The notes: a model not told the origin generated them from the sequence alone. 64,000 bases of DNA from Acidobacteriota bacterium (GCA_017307505.1 JAFKEE010000026.1:62001-126000), one strand, 5' to 3'. Shown: positions 12,390-22,629, counted from the stretch's first letter. A program made the numbers and translations.

Positions 12390-13013
12390 CTATTCCAGCA
12401 AGTCCGCCGACCGGTGAACCCCCGGCACATAGCCGGACCGGAAACACGCCACCGTCGACCACGGCGTCAACACCTCGGCCAGGACACCGCTCCGGCGCTG
12501 CTGCCGTCCGGCATAGCCGGACGGGGACCATTCCAGCAGCCAGTTGCCCCTCACCAGATACAAACCGCCTTCCTCCCGGATAAACGTGCCATCGGGCAGC
12601 AGTTCCTGCGGCTCGCGGTAAGTGGCCTTCGCTCCGTCGGCATCCATTCTCTCCGCGTGCAGCACCCGGTCCACCGCGTCCACCAGCAGTTTCTCGCCCG
12701 CAACCCGCCCCGGCCAGACGTCCAGGAATCGCAGGAAATCCATCCGGCGGCACTCCGCGCACGGCCTGTGTCCCGCCGCGAACGCCGTCGCTTCGTCCAG
12801 AAAGAACAGCTCCGTGTACAACCGGGGCGACATCACTACACGCTGCCTGCTCTTGAACTCCAACAGGCACGTGATCCACTGCCGGCTTTTGAAGGGCCGT
12901 ACAATCTGCTTCTTCTCGTTGTGGATCGCCCCGCCGCGATTGCCCATCAGCGTGCCCCGGGCCTCGGTCGCGATCAACAGCCCCTCCGGAGTCACACGGT
13001 TCTGCAGCGGCAT
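12390..13013 (-). CDS. Conserved hypothetical protein with Ada-like HRPCxxC motif
   Basis: A 207-residue cytoplasmic protein of a family I recall as a widespread uncharacterised bacterial protein. It begins NRVTPEGLLIATEARGTLMG and carries TELFFLDEATAFAAGHRPC followed by AEC. The HRPCAEC stretch resembles the metal-binding cysteine motif of Ada-type domains, but only two cysteines are seen there, so zinc binding is not shown. The C-terminal part is rich in aromatic residues (FIREEGGLYLVRGNWLLEW). The start at 13013 is chosen because AGGAGG stands upstream at good distance. No enzyme function can be assigned. It follows the hydrolase gene by 13 bp on the same strand and may share its transcript. 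Confidence 0.75.
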   Translation of the reverse strand: MPLQNRVTPEGLLIATEARGTLMGNRGGAIHNEKKQIVRPFKSRQWITCLLEFKSRQRVVMSPRLYTELFFLDEATAFAAGHRPCAECRRMDFLRFLDVWPGRVAGEKLLVDAVDRVLHAERMDADGAKATYREPQELLPDGTFIREEGGLYLVRGNWLLEWSPSGYAGRQQRRSGVLAEVLTPWSTVACFRSGYVPGVHRSADLLE

Positions 13014-13026
13014 CGGCGATTCCTCC

Positions 13027-13776
13027 TCACTGTGCGCTGGCGATCGCCCGGTTCGCCGACCACGCTGCAATCTCGGCGAGAATCGCCGCCTCTACGCTCT
13101 TCCACACCACGGGATCGTTGTCCATCTTCCAGTGCGCCACGCCCATCCGGCGGCTGATCCAGGGGTAGTCCGACATGTCCACCGTCCGGAACAGATAGGT
13201 GAACCGCACATTCCCCAGAATCGTTGTCCTCGCCGGATCCATCGCCTTGATGTGTCCTTCGCCCTGAATGGGGCCCGGATCGTGCTGGTACAGGTTCAGC
13301 GCCCGCGAGACATTGGATGGAATCCAGTCGTCGCCTCGGCCCACACTGTCCACCTGGATTGTCAGCCGCACGGGGATGCCCTGCTTCTTCAACTCCGCGG
13401 CCAGTTGGACGCACGCAGCTCCGCCGAAGCTCTGCCCGTAACAGATGAACTCGACGCTCTTCTTCTCCGCGGCATCGAGTTTCCGGTCGCGGTTCTGGTC
13501 CAGGGCTTCCAGGATGAACTTCCTCACCGTCCTGCGGTCGTGGTTGCCGGCCGTCTCGACATAGACCCCTGGAATCTGCTTCCGGCGCAGCTCCAGCGCC
13601 AGCTTCCGGACACTCCGCTTGTCGTTGTCCCAATGCTCCCAGGCACCGAGAAAGCCCACGACAAGCAGGCTGCCGGCGGGCATCGGAGACGGCGTGCGGA
13701 TCTCCTTCCGGTCCAGCCGGTGATCGGCCTTCACCATGGTAGCCAGCAGCAGCAATAGAGCCCAGCACTTCTGCAT
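13027..13776 (-). CDS. Secreted alpha/beta-hydrolase-like protein
   Basis: A 249-residue protein with a signal peptide (MQKCWALLLLLATMVKA). The only recognisable catalytic feature is a nucleophile elbow GQSFGG, with LLVVGFLGAWEHW before it resembling the oxyanion-loop region of hydrolases. The middle region has QNRDRKLDAAEKKSVEF, which looks like an EF-hand-type segment. A plausible acid (VDSVGRGDDW) and histidine (VAHWKMDN) follow. The family resemblance is weak, and substrate and true activity are unknown. It heads a two-gene unit with the HRPC protein. Confidence 0.6.
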   Translation of the reverse strand: MQKCWALLLLLATMVKADHRLDRKEIRTPSPMPAGSLLVVGFLGAWEHWDNDKRSVRKLALELRRKQIPGVYVETAGNHDRRTVRKFILEALDQNRDRKLDAAEKKSVEFICYGQSFGGAACVQLAAELKKQGIPVRLTIQVDSVGRGDDWIPSNVSRALNLYQHDPGPIQGEGHIKAMDPARTTILGNVRFTYLFRTVDMSDYPWISRRMGVAHWKMDNDPVVWKSVEAAILAEIAAWSANRAIASAQ

Positions 13777-13875
13777 CGGTCTCAGCCTGCGCGCACGAAA
13801 TGGCGCGTACGAAGGAATGACGCGCCGCCAGGCGGCTCCGGTTCAGGAGATTCTGCCCCGGGTCAAACTGCCTGG

Positions 13876-14466
13876 CTACTCCGCCGGTCCGTTCGGATTC
13901 TTCATGCCCAGCCACTCAAAGTACAGCTCATTGCGGATCCCCACACGTGCCAGGGCTCGCCCCACCGTCGCGTTCACCATGTCATCCAGCGTCTTCGGAC
14001 GCCCATAGAACGCCGGCACCGGCGGAAAGATCACCGCCCCATGGTCCGCCGCTTCACTCATCAGCCGCAGATGGCCCTTGTGCAGGGGCGTCTCCCGCAC
14101 CATCAGCACCACCGGACGTCCTTCTTTTAGTTGGACATCGGCCGCCCGCGCCACCAGGTCGGAGGAGTAGCAATTCGCCACCGCCGACAGGGTTTTGATC
14201 GAGCAGGGCGCCACAATCATCCCCAGCGTTTCGAACGACCCGCTGGCGATCGAGGCCCCGATGTTCGCCGGCGGATGGACCACGCTGGCCAGCGCCTCCA
14301 CATCCCGCGGTTGCCACTCCGTCTCCTGCGCGATCGTCGCCCGGCCCGCCGGGCTCACCACCAGGTGTGTCTCGATGGATTTATCCCGCGCGAGCGTTTC
14401 CAGGATCCGGATGCCGAAGATGGCTCCCGAGGCTCCGGTGATGGCGACAATCAGGCGTTGTGGCAA
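13876..14466 (-). CDS. ubiX: UbiX-family flavin prenyltransferase
   Basis: A 196-residue enzyme that attaches a dimethylallyl group to FMN to make the prenylated FMN cofactor used by UbiD decarboxylases. Diagnostic segments are VAITGASGAIFGIRILE at the N-terminus, IASGSFETLGMIVAPCS in the middle, and VMVRETPLH with the conserved Arg-Glu pair, followed by PPVPAFY. The start is TTG at 14466, chosen because GGAG stands 8 bases upstream and because the length then matches the family; the frame stays open upstream, but the extra residues do not resemble UbiX. No UbiD gene is present in the window, so the partner must lie elsewhere. Confidence 0.92.
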   Translation of the reverse strand: MPQRLIVAITGASGAIFGIRILETLARDKSIETHLVVSPAGRATIAQETEWQPRDVEALASVVHPPANIGASIASGSFETLGMIVAPCSIKTLSAVANCYSSDLVARAADVQLKEGRPVVLMVRETPLHKGHLRLMSEAADHGAVIFPPVPAFYGRPKTLDDMVNATVGRALARVGIRNELYFEWLGMKNPNGPAE

Positions 14467-14672
14467 GGCAAAAACTCCAACTGGACGTGTGTCTATCAGG
14501 GTAGCCAATCGCGGCGCGCCGCTGCCGGTCGGGATCCGCGAAACGAACCCGCCTTCGAATCTGATCCCTTTTTTGCACTTGCCGCGCGTATTGGTACAGG
14601 AGCCCAGCCCGCCAGGCGCCACGCAAGGTACCACCGGCTGAGCTCCTCCAAACCGAAAGGCTGGATCCCGAT

Positions 14673-15173
14673 ATGAAACTGGCAGCGCTGTGCCTGGCGC
14701 TGGCACTGGGGGCACTCTGTCCGCAGGCCGGCGCGTCGACCCTTCAACTCACCCAGGGTGGCTGGGACCAGGGCGGTCCCCTCACCATCCTGTTCACCGG
14801 CGACGACCTGGACCTCAGCGGCAGCATCGACACCGCCGAACTCACCTCGTTCGCAGCGTCGTTTCAGCTCGACGGCGGTGGCATCGCCACCTTCACCCTG
14901 GCCGACCTCGGCGTCGACGGTTTTTCCTACGCCTCGCCGGCCGATTACTTCATCAAGGCCGATGGTCCCTTGTACAGCCTGTATGAAATAGCGTTCGGCG
15001 GAAGTGCGTTCGGAGCCGTCTCCGACATCGCCAGTGTCCTCGCCATTACCAACGAACAATTGCAGACAGGCGACACTTCCGCCGTACCGGAACCCGGCAC
15101 CGCCCTGCTGGTGGGACTACCGCTTCTGTGGGCCGGATTGCGGCGCCGGCGCTCGTCTTACTGCGGATCGTAG
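14673..15173 (+). CDS. PEP-CTERM sorting domain protein
   Basis: A 166-residue exported protein. A signal peptide (LAALCLALALGALCPQAGA) leads into a Gly/Asp-rich beta-type region of unknown function. The C-terminus has the sorting signal VPEPGTALLVGLPLLWAG followed by a cluster of arginines: a PEP motif, a hydrophobic span and a basic end. Such proteins are processed by an exosortase and are tied to exopolysaccharide-producing Gram-negatives. No exosortase gene is visible here. The stop overlaps the converging DUF1080 gene by 16 bp. It is divergent from ubiX, with about 200 bp between. Confidence 0.88.
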   Translation: MKLAALCLALALGALCPQAGASTLQLTQGGWDQGGPLTILFTGDDLDLSGSIDTAELTSFAASFQLDGGGIATFTLADLGVDGFSYASPADYFIKADGPLYSLYEIAFGGSAFGAVSDIASVLAITNEQLQTGDTSAVPEPGTALLVGLPLLWAGLRRRRSSYCGS

Positions 15174-15988
15174 CCCTTCAACCGCCGCACCCAGATGTTC
15201 CGGAACCGCACCGCATTCCCGTGGTTCTGCAACGAAAGCGGCTCTTCCGGTCCATGCGGAGCATAGGTCGCGACGCGTGCGTGGATTGCCCGGCCGATGA
15301 CTTCCTGCCGGTTGTGCATCAACACGCCGTTGTGGAACAGCGTGATGTACGCCGGCTTCACCACTTTATCGCCGTCAAACTTGGGCGCCTCGAATACGAT
15401 GTCGTAGACGTTCCACTCGCCGGCCTTGCGTGTCGCATTCACCATCGGCGGCCACTGGCCATAGATTGAAGCGGCCTGCCCGTCGGCGTAAGTCAGATCC
15501 TGGTAAGAGTCCAGCACCTGGATCTCGTAGCGGCCCATGATCTCCACGCCGCTGTTCCCTCGGCTCTGGCTGGTGCCGGAAACATCGGCCAGTTCCTGCC
15601 ACTCGATGTGGTACTGCGCGTCGCCGAACTTCTCCTTGGTCGCGATGCCGCCCTTGCCCGGCACCACCTCCACATAGCCGTTCTCCACCTTCCACTCCGG
15701 CGGACCCTCTTTGCCGCCGCGCAGCCGGGCCACCCATTGCGAAAGATCCTTGCCGTCGAAAAGAACAATCGCGTCCGACGGCGCGCCACCCGGTTGCGCG
15801 GCCGGAGTCACCTTTGGCGGATGCTTGCGTGTGTTGTCGTGCACGCGCCATTTCTGACCCGGGATCAGCGGCGTGTCGTCGTAGCCCAGGTCCCGGTTCT
15901 TGTGGGCGGCCTCCTGGCTGAAGCAGGCCGTGGCTGTCAATGCGGTAAGGAGAATGAAATGGAGAGGCTTGGGTCGAGAGAGGATCAT
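15158..15988 (-). CDS. DUF1080 (3-keto-disaccharide hydrolase-like) secreted protein
   Basis: A 276-residue exported protein with an N-terminal hydrophobic signal (FILLTALTATACFSQ). The DUF1080 concanavalin-like domain is marked by VLFDGKDLSQW, KFGDAQYHIEW, RGNSGVEIMGRYEIQVLD and YGQWPPMVNA. Family members are linked to sugar binding or hydrolysis of 3-keto-glycosides; which applies here is unknown. A second copy with the same pre-domain motif (LGY.DTP..PGQ.W.VHD) lies at 47929. The gene is transcribed alone, 114 bp downstream of aceE. Confidence 0.88.
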   Translation of the reverse strand: MILSRPKPLHFILLTALTATACFSQEAAHKNRDLGYDDTPLIPGQKWRVHDNTRKHPPKVTPAAQPGGAPSDAIVLFDGKDLSQWVARLRGGKEGPPEWKVENGYVEVVPGKGGIATKEKFGDAQYHIEWQELADVSGTSQSRGNSGVEIMGRYEIQVLDSYQDLTYADGQAASIYGQWPPMVNATRKAGEWNVYDIVFEAPKFDGDKVVKPAYITLFHNGVLMHNRQEVIGRAIHARVATYAPHGPEEPLSLQNHGNAVRFRNIWVRRLKGYDPQ

Positions 15989-16056
15989 GTTTAACCTGAC
16001 CTCGACATCATATTACGGCGGGCGGCTCCAGCGGGCGGGATGTCCGGACGCAGAAC

Positions 16057-16087
16057 GGGGGCGTGCACCCATCGGATGCGCGCCCCC
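16057..16087 (-). terminator. GC-rich terminator hairpin after aceE
   Basis: An 11-bp stem with one G-U pair (GGGGGCGTGCA with TGCGCGCCCCC) encloses a 9-base loop, starting 15 bases past the aceE stop on the minus strand. The following bases are GTTCTG rather than a T-run, so termination strength is uncertain; it may instead protect the mRNA 3' end. Confidence 0.6.
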
Positions 16088-16102
16088 GCGATTGAACTCG
16101 AA

Positions 16103-18787
16103 CTAGTTGCGCGCCGCGTTCTTCTTCTCGGGATCGATACCCAATTCGTAGATCGCCTGCTGCGCTTTCTGCGCGTCGAACTGCCCCCAACGGGCGAGTT
16201 GGGAGATCGTCGCCGTCACGATTGATTCCGCATCCACTTCGAAGAAGCGCCGCAGGTAAGGACGCGATTCGCTGCGCCCGAAACCGTCGGTACCCAGCGA
16301 GGTGAGACGCCCGCTCAGCCAGGGCGAAAGCTGGTCCGAAACCACCTTCATATAGTCGCTGGCCGCCACAATCGGTCCCTGCGTGCCTTCCATTACCTGC
16401 TGGATATAAGGCTTGCGAGCCGGTTCAGCCGGGTGCAGGCGGTTCCAGCGGTCCGCATCCAGTGCCTCGCGCCGCAGCTCGTTGTAGCTGGTGACGCTCC
16501 ACACATCGGCAGGAATCTGGAACTTTTCCCACAGGATCTTCTGCGCGCGCAACGCCTCGTTCAACATCGAAGCGCTACCCCAGAGCTGCGCCCTCGCGGC
16601 GCCATTCTCGCTGGGATGTACCTTGTAGATGCCCTTCAGGATGCCCTCGCGGGAACCTTCCGGCATCGCCGGCTGCGCATAGTTCTCATTGCACAGCGTC
16701 AGGTAGTAGAAGACGTCCTCGTTCTGGCCGTACATCCGGTGGAGACCGTCCTGGATGATCGTCGCGATCTCGTAGGCGTAGGCCGGATCGTAGCTCACGC
16801 AGTTCGGCACCGTCGAGGCCAGCACGTGGCTGTGTCCGTCTTCGTGTTGCAGACCTTCGCCGTTCAGCGTCGTACGGCCCGCCGTCGCGCCTAGCAGGAA
16901 TCCACGCCCGCGCGAATCGCCGAACGCCCAGATCGCGTCGCCTACTCGCTGGAAGCCGAACATCGAGTAATAGATGTAGAACGGAATCGTCGGAATGCCA
17001 TAGTTGGCATAGGCCGTGCCCGCCGCCGTAAAGCTGGCCAGCGAACCCGCCTCGTTGATGCCCTCTTCCAGCACCTGGCCGTCGGTGGCTTCCTTGTAAT
17101 ACAGGAACTGCTCGCTGTCCACTGGCTTGTAGAGCTGGCCGGAAGGAGCGTAGATCGAGATCTGGCGGAACAGGCTCTCCATGCCGAACGTGCGGGCTTC
17201 GTCCGGAATAATCGGAACCACCAGCTTGCCCAGCACCTTGTCCTTCAGCAGTTGCTTCAGGATCGCCACAAAGGCCATCGTCGTCGAGACCGGACGCCCG
17301 CCGCTGCCGCCCAGGGAGTCGTTGAACTCCTCCATCGGCGGGGTTTCCAGATGCAGCGGCTTCACCTGCCGGATCGGCAGAGGGCCGCCCAGCACCTTCC
17401 GGCGCTCCTTCAGATACTTCATCTCCGGAGAGTCTTCGGAGGGGCGGTAGAACGAAACGGTGTGCACCGTCTCCTCGGGAATCGGAACATTGAAGCGCTC
17501 ACGCAGCTTCAACAGTTCGTTCTCGTTCATCTTCTTCTGCTGGTGGGTCGTGTTGCGGCCTTCGCCCGCTTCGCCCATGCCGTAGCCCTTGACGGTTTTC
17601 GCCAGAATCACCGTCGGGCCGCCCGTGTGCTCAAAGGCCTTCTTATAGGCGTTGTACACCTTGACGGGATCGTGGCCGCCGCGCCGCAGGGCAAAGATCT
17701 CGTCGTCGGTCATGTCCTCGACGAGTTCGAGCAGTTCCGGATACTTGCCGAAGAACTCGCTACGGACATACGCGCCGCCGCGCGCTTTGAAGCTCTGGAA
17801 TTCGCCGTCCACGCACTCATGCATGCGGCGGATCAGAAGACCGGTCTTGTCTTTTTCCAGCAGGCGGTCCCAGTCGCTGCCCCAGACCAGCTTGATCACA
17901 TTCCACTGGAAGCCGCGGAAAACGCCTTCCAACTCCTGCATAATGTTGCCGTTGCCGCGGACCGGGCCGTCCAGCCTCTGCAGGTTGCAGTTGATCACGA
18001 AGATCAGGTTGTCCAGTTTCTCGTTCGCCGCAATCTGCAGTGCGCCGCGCGATTCCGGCTCGTCCATTTCGCCGTCGCCCAGGAAGGCCCAGATCTTCCG
18101 GTCGGTCTTGGGCATCAACCCGCGATTTTCCAGATACTTGCAGAAGCGGGCCTGGTAGATGGCGTTGATCGGGCCCAACCCCATGCTGACGGTGGGGAAT
18201 TGCCAGAAATCGGGCATCAGCCACGGGTGAGGGTAGGAGCTCAAGCCCGGAGTCTCACGCAACTCGTGGCGGAAATTCTTCAGGTGCTCCTCGCTCAGGC
18301 GCCCTTCCAGGAACGCCCGCGAGTACATGCCCGGTGAAGCATGGCCCTGAAAATACACGAGATCGCCCGGTTGGTCGCCGCTTTCCGACGGGATTGAGCC
18401 GCGGAAGAAATGGTTCATGCCCACTTCATAAAGCGTGGCGGAAGAGGCGAAGGTGGAAATGTGTCCGCCGATGCCGTCGTCGTACTTGTTCGCACGGACG
18501 ACCATCGCCACGGCATTCCACCGCACAATGCTCTTGATGCGCCGCTCCAGGTCCCGGTCGCCCGGGTAGGGAACTTCATCATCCACGGCAATGGTGTTCA
18601 GGTAGGGCGTGGTGACGCCAAGGGCGGCAGGCACGCCCTGGGTTGCTGCATTCACTGCGAGACGTTCGAGCAGGTAGCGGGCCCGCTCCGGGCCGCCCTC
18701 TTCGATCACCTGATCGAGTGCTTCGAGCCACTCCTGCGTCTCAACAGGATTCAAGTCTTCCGGCTTTTCTACTTTGTTTCTGAGCAT
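16103..18787 (-). CDS. aceE: Pyruvate dehydrogenase E1 component, homodimeric type
   Basis: An 894-residue thiamine-diphosphate enzyme that decarboxylates pyruvate and passes the acetyl group to the E2 lipoyl domain. The N-terminal segment NPVETQEWLEALDQVIEE is typical. The cofactor motif runs from GDGEMDEPESRG to NCNLQRLDG; ETPGLSSYPHPWLMPDFWQ and the C-terminal transketolase domain are also clear. The length is normal for the single-chain AceE type. No E2 or E3 gene lies in the window, which is unusual since aceE often sits beside aceF. No Shine-Dalgarno sequence is evident before the ATG. A hairpin follows the gene. Confidence 0.97.
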   Translation of the reverse strand: MLRNKVEKPEDLNPVETQEWLEALDQVIEEGGPERARYLLERLAVNAATQGVPAALGVTTPYLNTIAVDDEVPYPGDRDLERRIKSIVRWNAVAMVVRANKYDDGIGGHISTFASSATLYEVGMNHFFRGSIPSESGDQPGDLVYFQGHASPGMYSRAFLEGRLSEEHLKNFRHELRETPGLSSYPHPWLMPDFWQFPTVSMGLGPINAIYQARFCKYLENRGLMPKTDRKIWAFLGDGEMDEPESRGALQIAANEKLDNLIFVINCNLQRLDGPVRGNGNIMQELEGVFRGFQWNVIKLVWGSDWDRLLEKDKTGLLIRRMHECVDGEFQSFKARGGAYVRSEFFGKYPELLELVEDMTDDEIFALRRGGHDPVKVYNAYKKAFEHTGGPTVILAKTVKGYGMGEAGEGRNTTHQQKKMNENELLKLRERFNVPIPEETVHTVSFYRPSEDSPEMKYLKERRKVLGGPLPIRQVKPLHLETPPMEEFNDSLGGSGGRPVSTTMAFVAILKQLLKDKVLGKLVVPIIPDEARTFGMESLFRQISIYAPSGQLYKPVDSEQFLYYKEATDGQVLEEGINEAGSLASFTAAGTAYANYGIPTIPFYIYYSMFGFQRVGDAIWAFGDSRGRGFLLGATAGRTTLNGEGLQHEDGHSHVLASTVPNCVSYDPAYAYEIATIIQDGLHRMYGQNEDVFYYLTLCNENYAQPAMPEGSREGILKGIYKVHPSENGAARAQLWGSASMLNEALRAQKILWEKFQIPADVWSVTSYNELRREALDADRWNRLHPAEPARKPYIQQVMEGTQGPIVAASDYMKVVSDQLSPWLSGRLTSLGTDGFGRSESRPYLRRFFEVDAESIVTATISQLARWGQFDAQKAQQAIYELGIDPEKKNAARN

Positions 18788-18942
18788 GGGATCCAGAGGG
18801 GGACAGCTAGTTTGATTTTACCCTGATTCCGGAGACGGACGGGGTCCACTTTATCGATGCATAAACTTCACGGTAGGACGCGTAGAACGGCAAAGGAAAG
18901 GCGGACACGATCTCGGGGCCCGCCAGAGCGCTCTCCACCAGC

Positions 18943-19779
18943 TTAATCCGGACTAGGCTGGTACGGGGGCGGTGGGTCCCCTAACCATTCCAGATCCTGC
19001 CCAATATAGTCAAGAACTGCGATCAGGGAGCGCTGGAAAAACGCGGCCAAAACAGGATCCACCTCGCCCAGAGCCTCCAGTTGATTCAACACCACCGGAC
19101 GCCGCGTGGCCGATGCCGGGCTGAGCCATGCTTTCCTGCCATGCGCCTGCTGGCTGCGGATCGCCATCTCCACCACGAGGCTGAGAATCCGGCGCGTGTC
19201 CAGCTGGCTGAGCCCCGAGGCGCGCAGACTGCGCGTTGCGCCATCCAGGACCGGCGACAGTAGTGACCCCGCTGCCATCAGGCCCGCTCCATACAGTGCC
19301 TTGCATTGCGGTTTCAGCTCCACACAGTTCATCCGGGCCTGCGCCGCCCAACGGTTCAACAGCCGCACCGCGGCCGCATCCCCCTCGATGACAAGCATGC
19401 CTTTCTCTCGCGAAGGTGCCAGCGCTACCGAACCCATCGAAGCCCGCACTTCTCGCATCGGATGCAACGCCTCGGAGTCCAGATCGTCGTCAATCAGGGC
19501 CAGGACCTTCGATTTCCAGAGGATCGGCGCAGCCCGCAACATCGCCAGCATCGCCGGCAGGTCGCCCTGCGGCGCTTGAATTAGTACTAATCGACACAGA
19601 TTTAGTTCCCGGACATCCGCCGCGTGCCCGGCCTTCAGCGCATTGGCATACCGCGACGCCAGGCGGCGGCTGGAGGCCACAACCGGCCCCAGTTCGCTCA
19701 CCAGTGCTGGATACCGTATCAGCGGAGATTCAATCATTCGCCCCGAGGCGATCAGTCCCACCGGCAGGATTTTGCTCAT
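18943..19779 (-). CDS. Rossmann-fold protein resembling the DUF2520 oxidoreductase group
   Basis: A 278-residue protein. The N-terminal half looks like a dinucleotide-binding fold without a classic GxGxxG ([18 protein letters not shown]), with [17 protein letters not shown] where related proteins read VLIAVPDD. The C-terminal half is helical, as in ProC/DUF2520 proteins, and includes [19 protein letters not shown]. Substrate and cofactor are unknown, and the weak glycine motif leaves activity in doubt. The start lies 50 bp inside the 3' end of uvrB in another frame, so the two are likely co-transcribed and coupled. Confidence 0.5.
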   Translation of the reverse strand: MSKILPVGLIASGRMIESPLIRYPALVSELGPVVASSRRLASRYANALKAGHAADVRELNLCRLVLIQAPQGDLPAMLAMLRAAPILWKSKVLALIDDDLDSEALHPMREVRASMGSVALAPSREKGMLVIEGDAAAVRLLNRWAAQARMNCVELKPQCKALYGAGLMAAGSLLSPVLDGATRSLRASGLSQLDTRRILSLVVEMAIRSQQAHGRKAWLSPASATRRPVVLNQLEALGEVDPVLAAFFQRSLIAVLDYIGQDLEWLGDPPPPYQPSPD

Positions 19780-21757
19780 AGGGAGTTGGCGACTTCAGTG
19801 CCTTGACTCGATCACGATACTGCGCCGCCTTCTCGAATTCAAAGGCTTTCGCCGCCTCGCGCATCTTCCGTTCGAGATCCTCAATCAGGGTGTTCCGTTG
19901 TTCCACGCTGAGCAGCTCAACCTCTTCGTCCCCGCCCAATGGAGGAGTCACGTAGTCCATTTCCGCTACCGCGATAAGGCTCATATCGATGGGTTTCACG
20001 ATGGATTGAGGCGTAATCTCATTTTCCGTGTTGTAATCCATCTGAATCCGCCGGCGGCGGTCGGTCTCGGAAATCGCCCTCTTCATACTATCCGTCATCA
20101 CATCGGCGTACAGGATGGCTCTGCCGTTCAGGTGCCGCGCCGCGCGTCCGATGGTCTGGATCAGCGACCCCGTTGATCGCAGGAAGCCTTCCTTGTCGGC
20201 GTCCAGAAGGGCCACCAGCGAAACCTCGGGCAGGTCGAGGCCTTCCCTCAGCAGATTCACGCCAATCAGGACATCAATATCGCCGCGTCGCAGATCCCGG
20301 AGGATCTTGACACGGTCCAGCGCCGAAACTTCGGAGTGCATATACGCATTTTTTACACCCAATTCGGCGTAATACTCGTGCAGATCCTCCGCCATGCGCT
20401 TCGTCAGCGTAGTAATCAGCACACGCTCGTTCTCCGCGACCCGCTTCCTGATCTCGTGCAGCAGATCGTCCACCTGGCCCTTGATCGGCCGCACCTCCAC
20501 TGGGGGATCCACCAGGCCCGTCGGCCGGATCACCTGCTCCACCACCACGCCCGTTGTCCGGTTCAGCTCAAACGGACCCGGAGTCGCCGAGACGTAAATC
20601 GTCTGGTGCACCCTGTTTTCGAACTCCTCGAAGGTCAGCGGCCGGTTGTCCAGCGCGCTGGGCAGCCGGAATCCAAAGTTGACCAGCGTGTTCTTGCGCG
20701 ACCGGTCGCCATGGTACATGCCGCCGATCTGCGGCACCGTCTGGTGGCTCTCGTCGATCATCAGCAGCGCATCGGCCGGCAGGTAATCCAGCAGCGTCGG
20801 TGGCGGTTCCCCGGGCAGGCGCCCGCTGAAGTGCCGCGAATAGTTCTCAATCCCGTGGCAGTAGCCCATCTGCCGGATCATCTCCAGGTCGAACATCGTC
20901 CGCTGGTAGAGCCGCTGCGCTTCGATCAGCTTGCCCTGTTTCTCCAGTTCCTTGTGCCACCAGGCCAGTTCCTTCTCGATGCTCTCCACCGCTTCCTGTT
21001 TCGTCTCGGGCGGCATCACATAGTGCGTCTTCGGATAGATGGGCAGGCGGACGAAACTCTCCTTCACCTGGCCCAGCAGCGGATCGATCTTGGACAAGCC
21101 CTCAATCTCGTCGCCCCATAGTTCGATCCGGTAGGCATCGTCGTCATAGGTGGGCCAGATCTCGATCACGTCGCCGCGCACACGGAACGTGCCGCGCCGG
21201 AAGTCGAAATCGTTACGCTCGTAAAGAATTTCAACCAGCTTTGACGTAATCTGCTCGCGCCGCATCCGGTGACCCTTTTCCAGCATCAGCAGCATGCCGT
21301 AGTAGGCTTCCGGCGAACCCAGGCCGTAGATACAGCTCACGCTGGCTACAATGATGGCATCCCGCCGTTCAAACAGTGTCTTGGTCGCCGCCAGTCGCAG
21401 CTTGTCCAGTTCGTCGTTGACTGTTGCTTCTTTTTCGATATACGTATCCGAGGCCGGTACATACGCCTCGGGCTGGTAGTAGTCGTAGTAGCTGACGAAG
21501 TACTCGACGGCGTTGTGCGGGAAGAACGTCTTGAACTCCTGGTACAACTGCGCCGCCAGGATCTTGTTATGCGCCATGATGAGCGCGGGCCGCTCCGTCT
21601 CCTGGATCACCTTCGCCATGGTGAAGGTCTTGCCGGAGCCTGTGACGCCCAGCAGCACCTGGTGCTGTTCGCCGTCGTTGATCCCTCTCACGAGTTGTTC
21701 AATCGCCTGGGGCTGGTCCCCCCGCGGTTGGTAATCGATGCCGAGCCGGTATGCCAC
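19730..21757 (-). CDS. uvrB: Excinuclease ABC subunit B
   Basis: A 675-residue helicase-like subunit of nucleotide excision repair; UvrA hands it to damaged DNA, where it recruits UvrC. Walker [14 protein letters not shown] lies near residue 38 and the beta-hairpin region [12 protein letters not shown] follows. The helicase motif ending in TIGRAARH and a C-terminal UVR domain ([22 protein letters not shown]) complete the order. The start is GTG at 21757. The length is typical. It overlaps the downstream DUF2520-like gene by 50 bp. Confidence 0.97.
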   Translation of the reverse strand: MAYRLGIDYQPRGDQPQAIEQLVRGINDGEQHQVLLGVTGSGKTFTMAKVIQETERPALIMAHNKILAAQLYQEFKTFFPHNAVEYFVSYYDYYQPEAYVPASDTYIEKEATVNDELDKLRLAATKTLFERRDAIIVASVSCIYGLGSPEAYYGMLLMLEKGHRMRREQITSKLVEILYERNDFDFRRGTFRVRGDVIEIWPTYDDDAYRIELWGDEIEGLSKIDPLLGQVKESFVRLPIYPKTHYVMPPETKQEAVESIEKELAWWHKELEKQGKLIEAQRLYQRTMFDLEMIRQMGYCHGIENYSRHFSGRLPGEPPPTLLDYLPADALLMIDESHQTVPQIGGMYHGDRSRKNTLVNFGFRLPSALDNRPLTFEEFENRVHQTIYVSATPGPFELNRTTGVVVEQVIRPTGLVDPPVEVRPIKGQVDDLLHEIRKRVAENERVLITTLTKRMAEDLHEYYAELGVKNAYMHSEVSALDRVKILRDLRRGDIDVLIGVNLLREGLDLPEVSLVALLDADKEGFLRSTGSLIQTIGRAARHLNGRAILYADVMTDSMKRAISETDRRRRIQMDYNTENEITPQSIVKPIDMSLIAVAEMDYVTPPLGGDEEVELLSVEQRNTLIEDLERKMREAAKAFEFEKAAQYRDRVKALKSPTPYEQNPAGGTDRLGAND

Positions 21758-21780
21758 GATTCCCAGTATAGGGACCGCGG

Positions 21781-22629
21781 TCAGAGCTTTCTGCCAAGAT
21801 CCGACTGCGCGTTGAATTCACAGCCGATCATCGCCGAAAGCGCCAGCAGGTACATCCACACGCACAGCGCCATCACCGCGCCGATGCTGCCATACAACAG
21901 ATTGTAGTTGGCGATATTCCGGACATACCACGCAAAGACCAACGTGATCCCCAGCCAAAGCGCCGTCGCCACCAGGGAACCAGGCCAGATCTTGCGGCCC
22001 TTCCCTGCGTCCGGACCAAACAGATACAGCATCGCCGTCACCACGACAATCGTCCCCAGCGCCAGCACATACCGCACCACCATGCTCAGCAGCTTGACGC
22101 CGCCCTTCAGTGTCTCGCCCGCATCCAGCAACCCCAGCAGGCGCATCGCGCCGCTCTCAGCCATGTCGCCGAACAACATGAGGGCCGATGCACCCACCAC
22201 GGGTCCAATCGCCACCAGCACCAGCCACATGGCAATGCCCCGGTTGTGGAACATATCCCGGCGGCTCTTGCGTTGGTAGGCCGCCTGGAACCCCTCCATC
22301 AGGCTCATCATGACGCCCGACCCCGCCCAAAGCGACAGCAGGATGGCCAGAATCGGCAGCGCCACCGGCCGGGTGCCGTGCGACAGGATCTGCCGGATCA
22401 GGTCGCCCACGCCCGGAGGAACCACCTTGAACAGGGCGCCCAGGATCTTCATCGAAAGCGTGCCGGCGTTGACGTGAACGAGAATCGCCGTGGTGGTCGT
22501 CAGAATCGGAAAGAATGCGAGCAGCGCCGAATAGGCCGCGCCCTTGGCGAAGCCCAGGCTGCCGTGCTCGTAAGCGCAGAGGACAGCACGGCGGAATCTG
22601 CTCCAGTTCTGGTTCACTTCAACCGGCAA
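21781..22629 (-). CDS. YihY/BrkB family inner membrane protein
   Basis: A 282-residue polytopic protein with about six hydrophobic segments. The family pattern is clear from [20 protein letters not shown] at the N-terminus, [18 protein letters not shown] in the middle and [20 protein letters not shown] near the end. The role of this family is not established; older annotation as ribonuclease BN is wrong. The first start is TTG at 22629, with GTG at about 22617 as an alternative; neither has a strong ribosome binding site. It lies 24 bp upstream of uvrB on the same strand and is probably co-transcribed with it. Confidence 0.88.
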   Translation of the reverse strand: MPVEVNQNWSRFRRAVLCAYEHGSLGFAKGAAYSALLAFFPILTTTTAILVHVNAGTLSMKILGALFKVVPPGVGDLIRQILSHGTRPVALPILAILLSLWAGSGVMMSLMEGFQAAYQRKSRRDMFHNRGIAMWLVLVAIGPVVGASALMLFGDMAESGAMRLLGLLDAGETLKGGVKLLSMVVRYVLALGTIVVVTAMLYLFGPDAGKGRKIWPGSLVATALWLGITLVFAWYVRNIANYNLLYGSIGAVMALCVWMYLLALSAMIGCEFNAQSDLGRKL

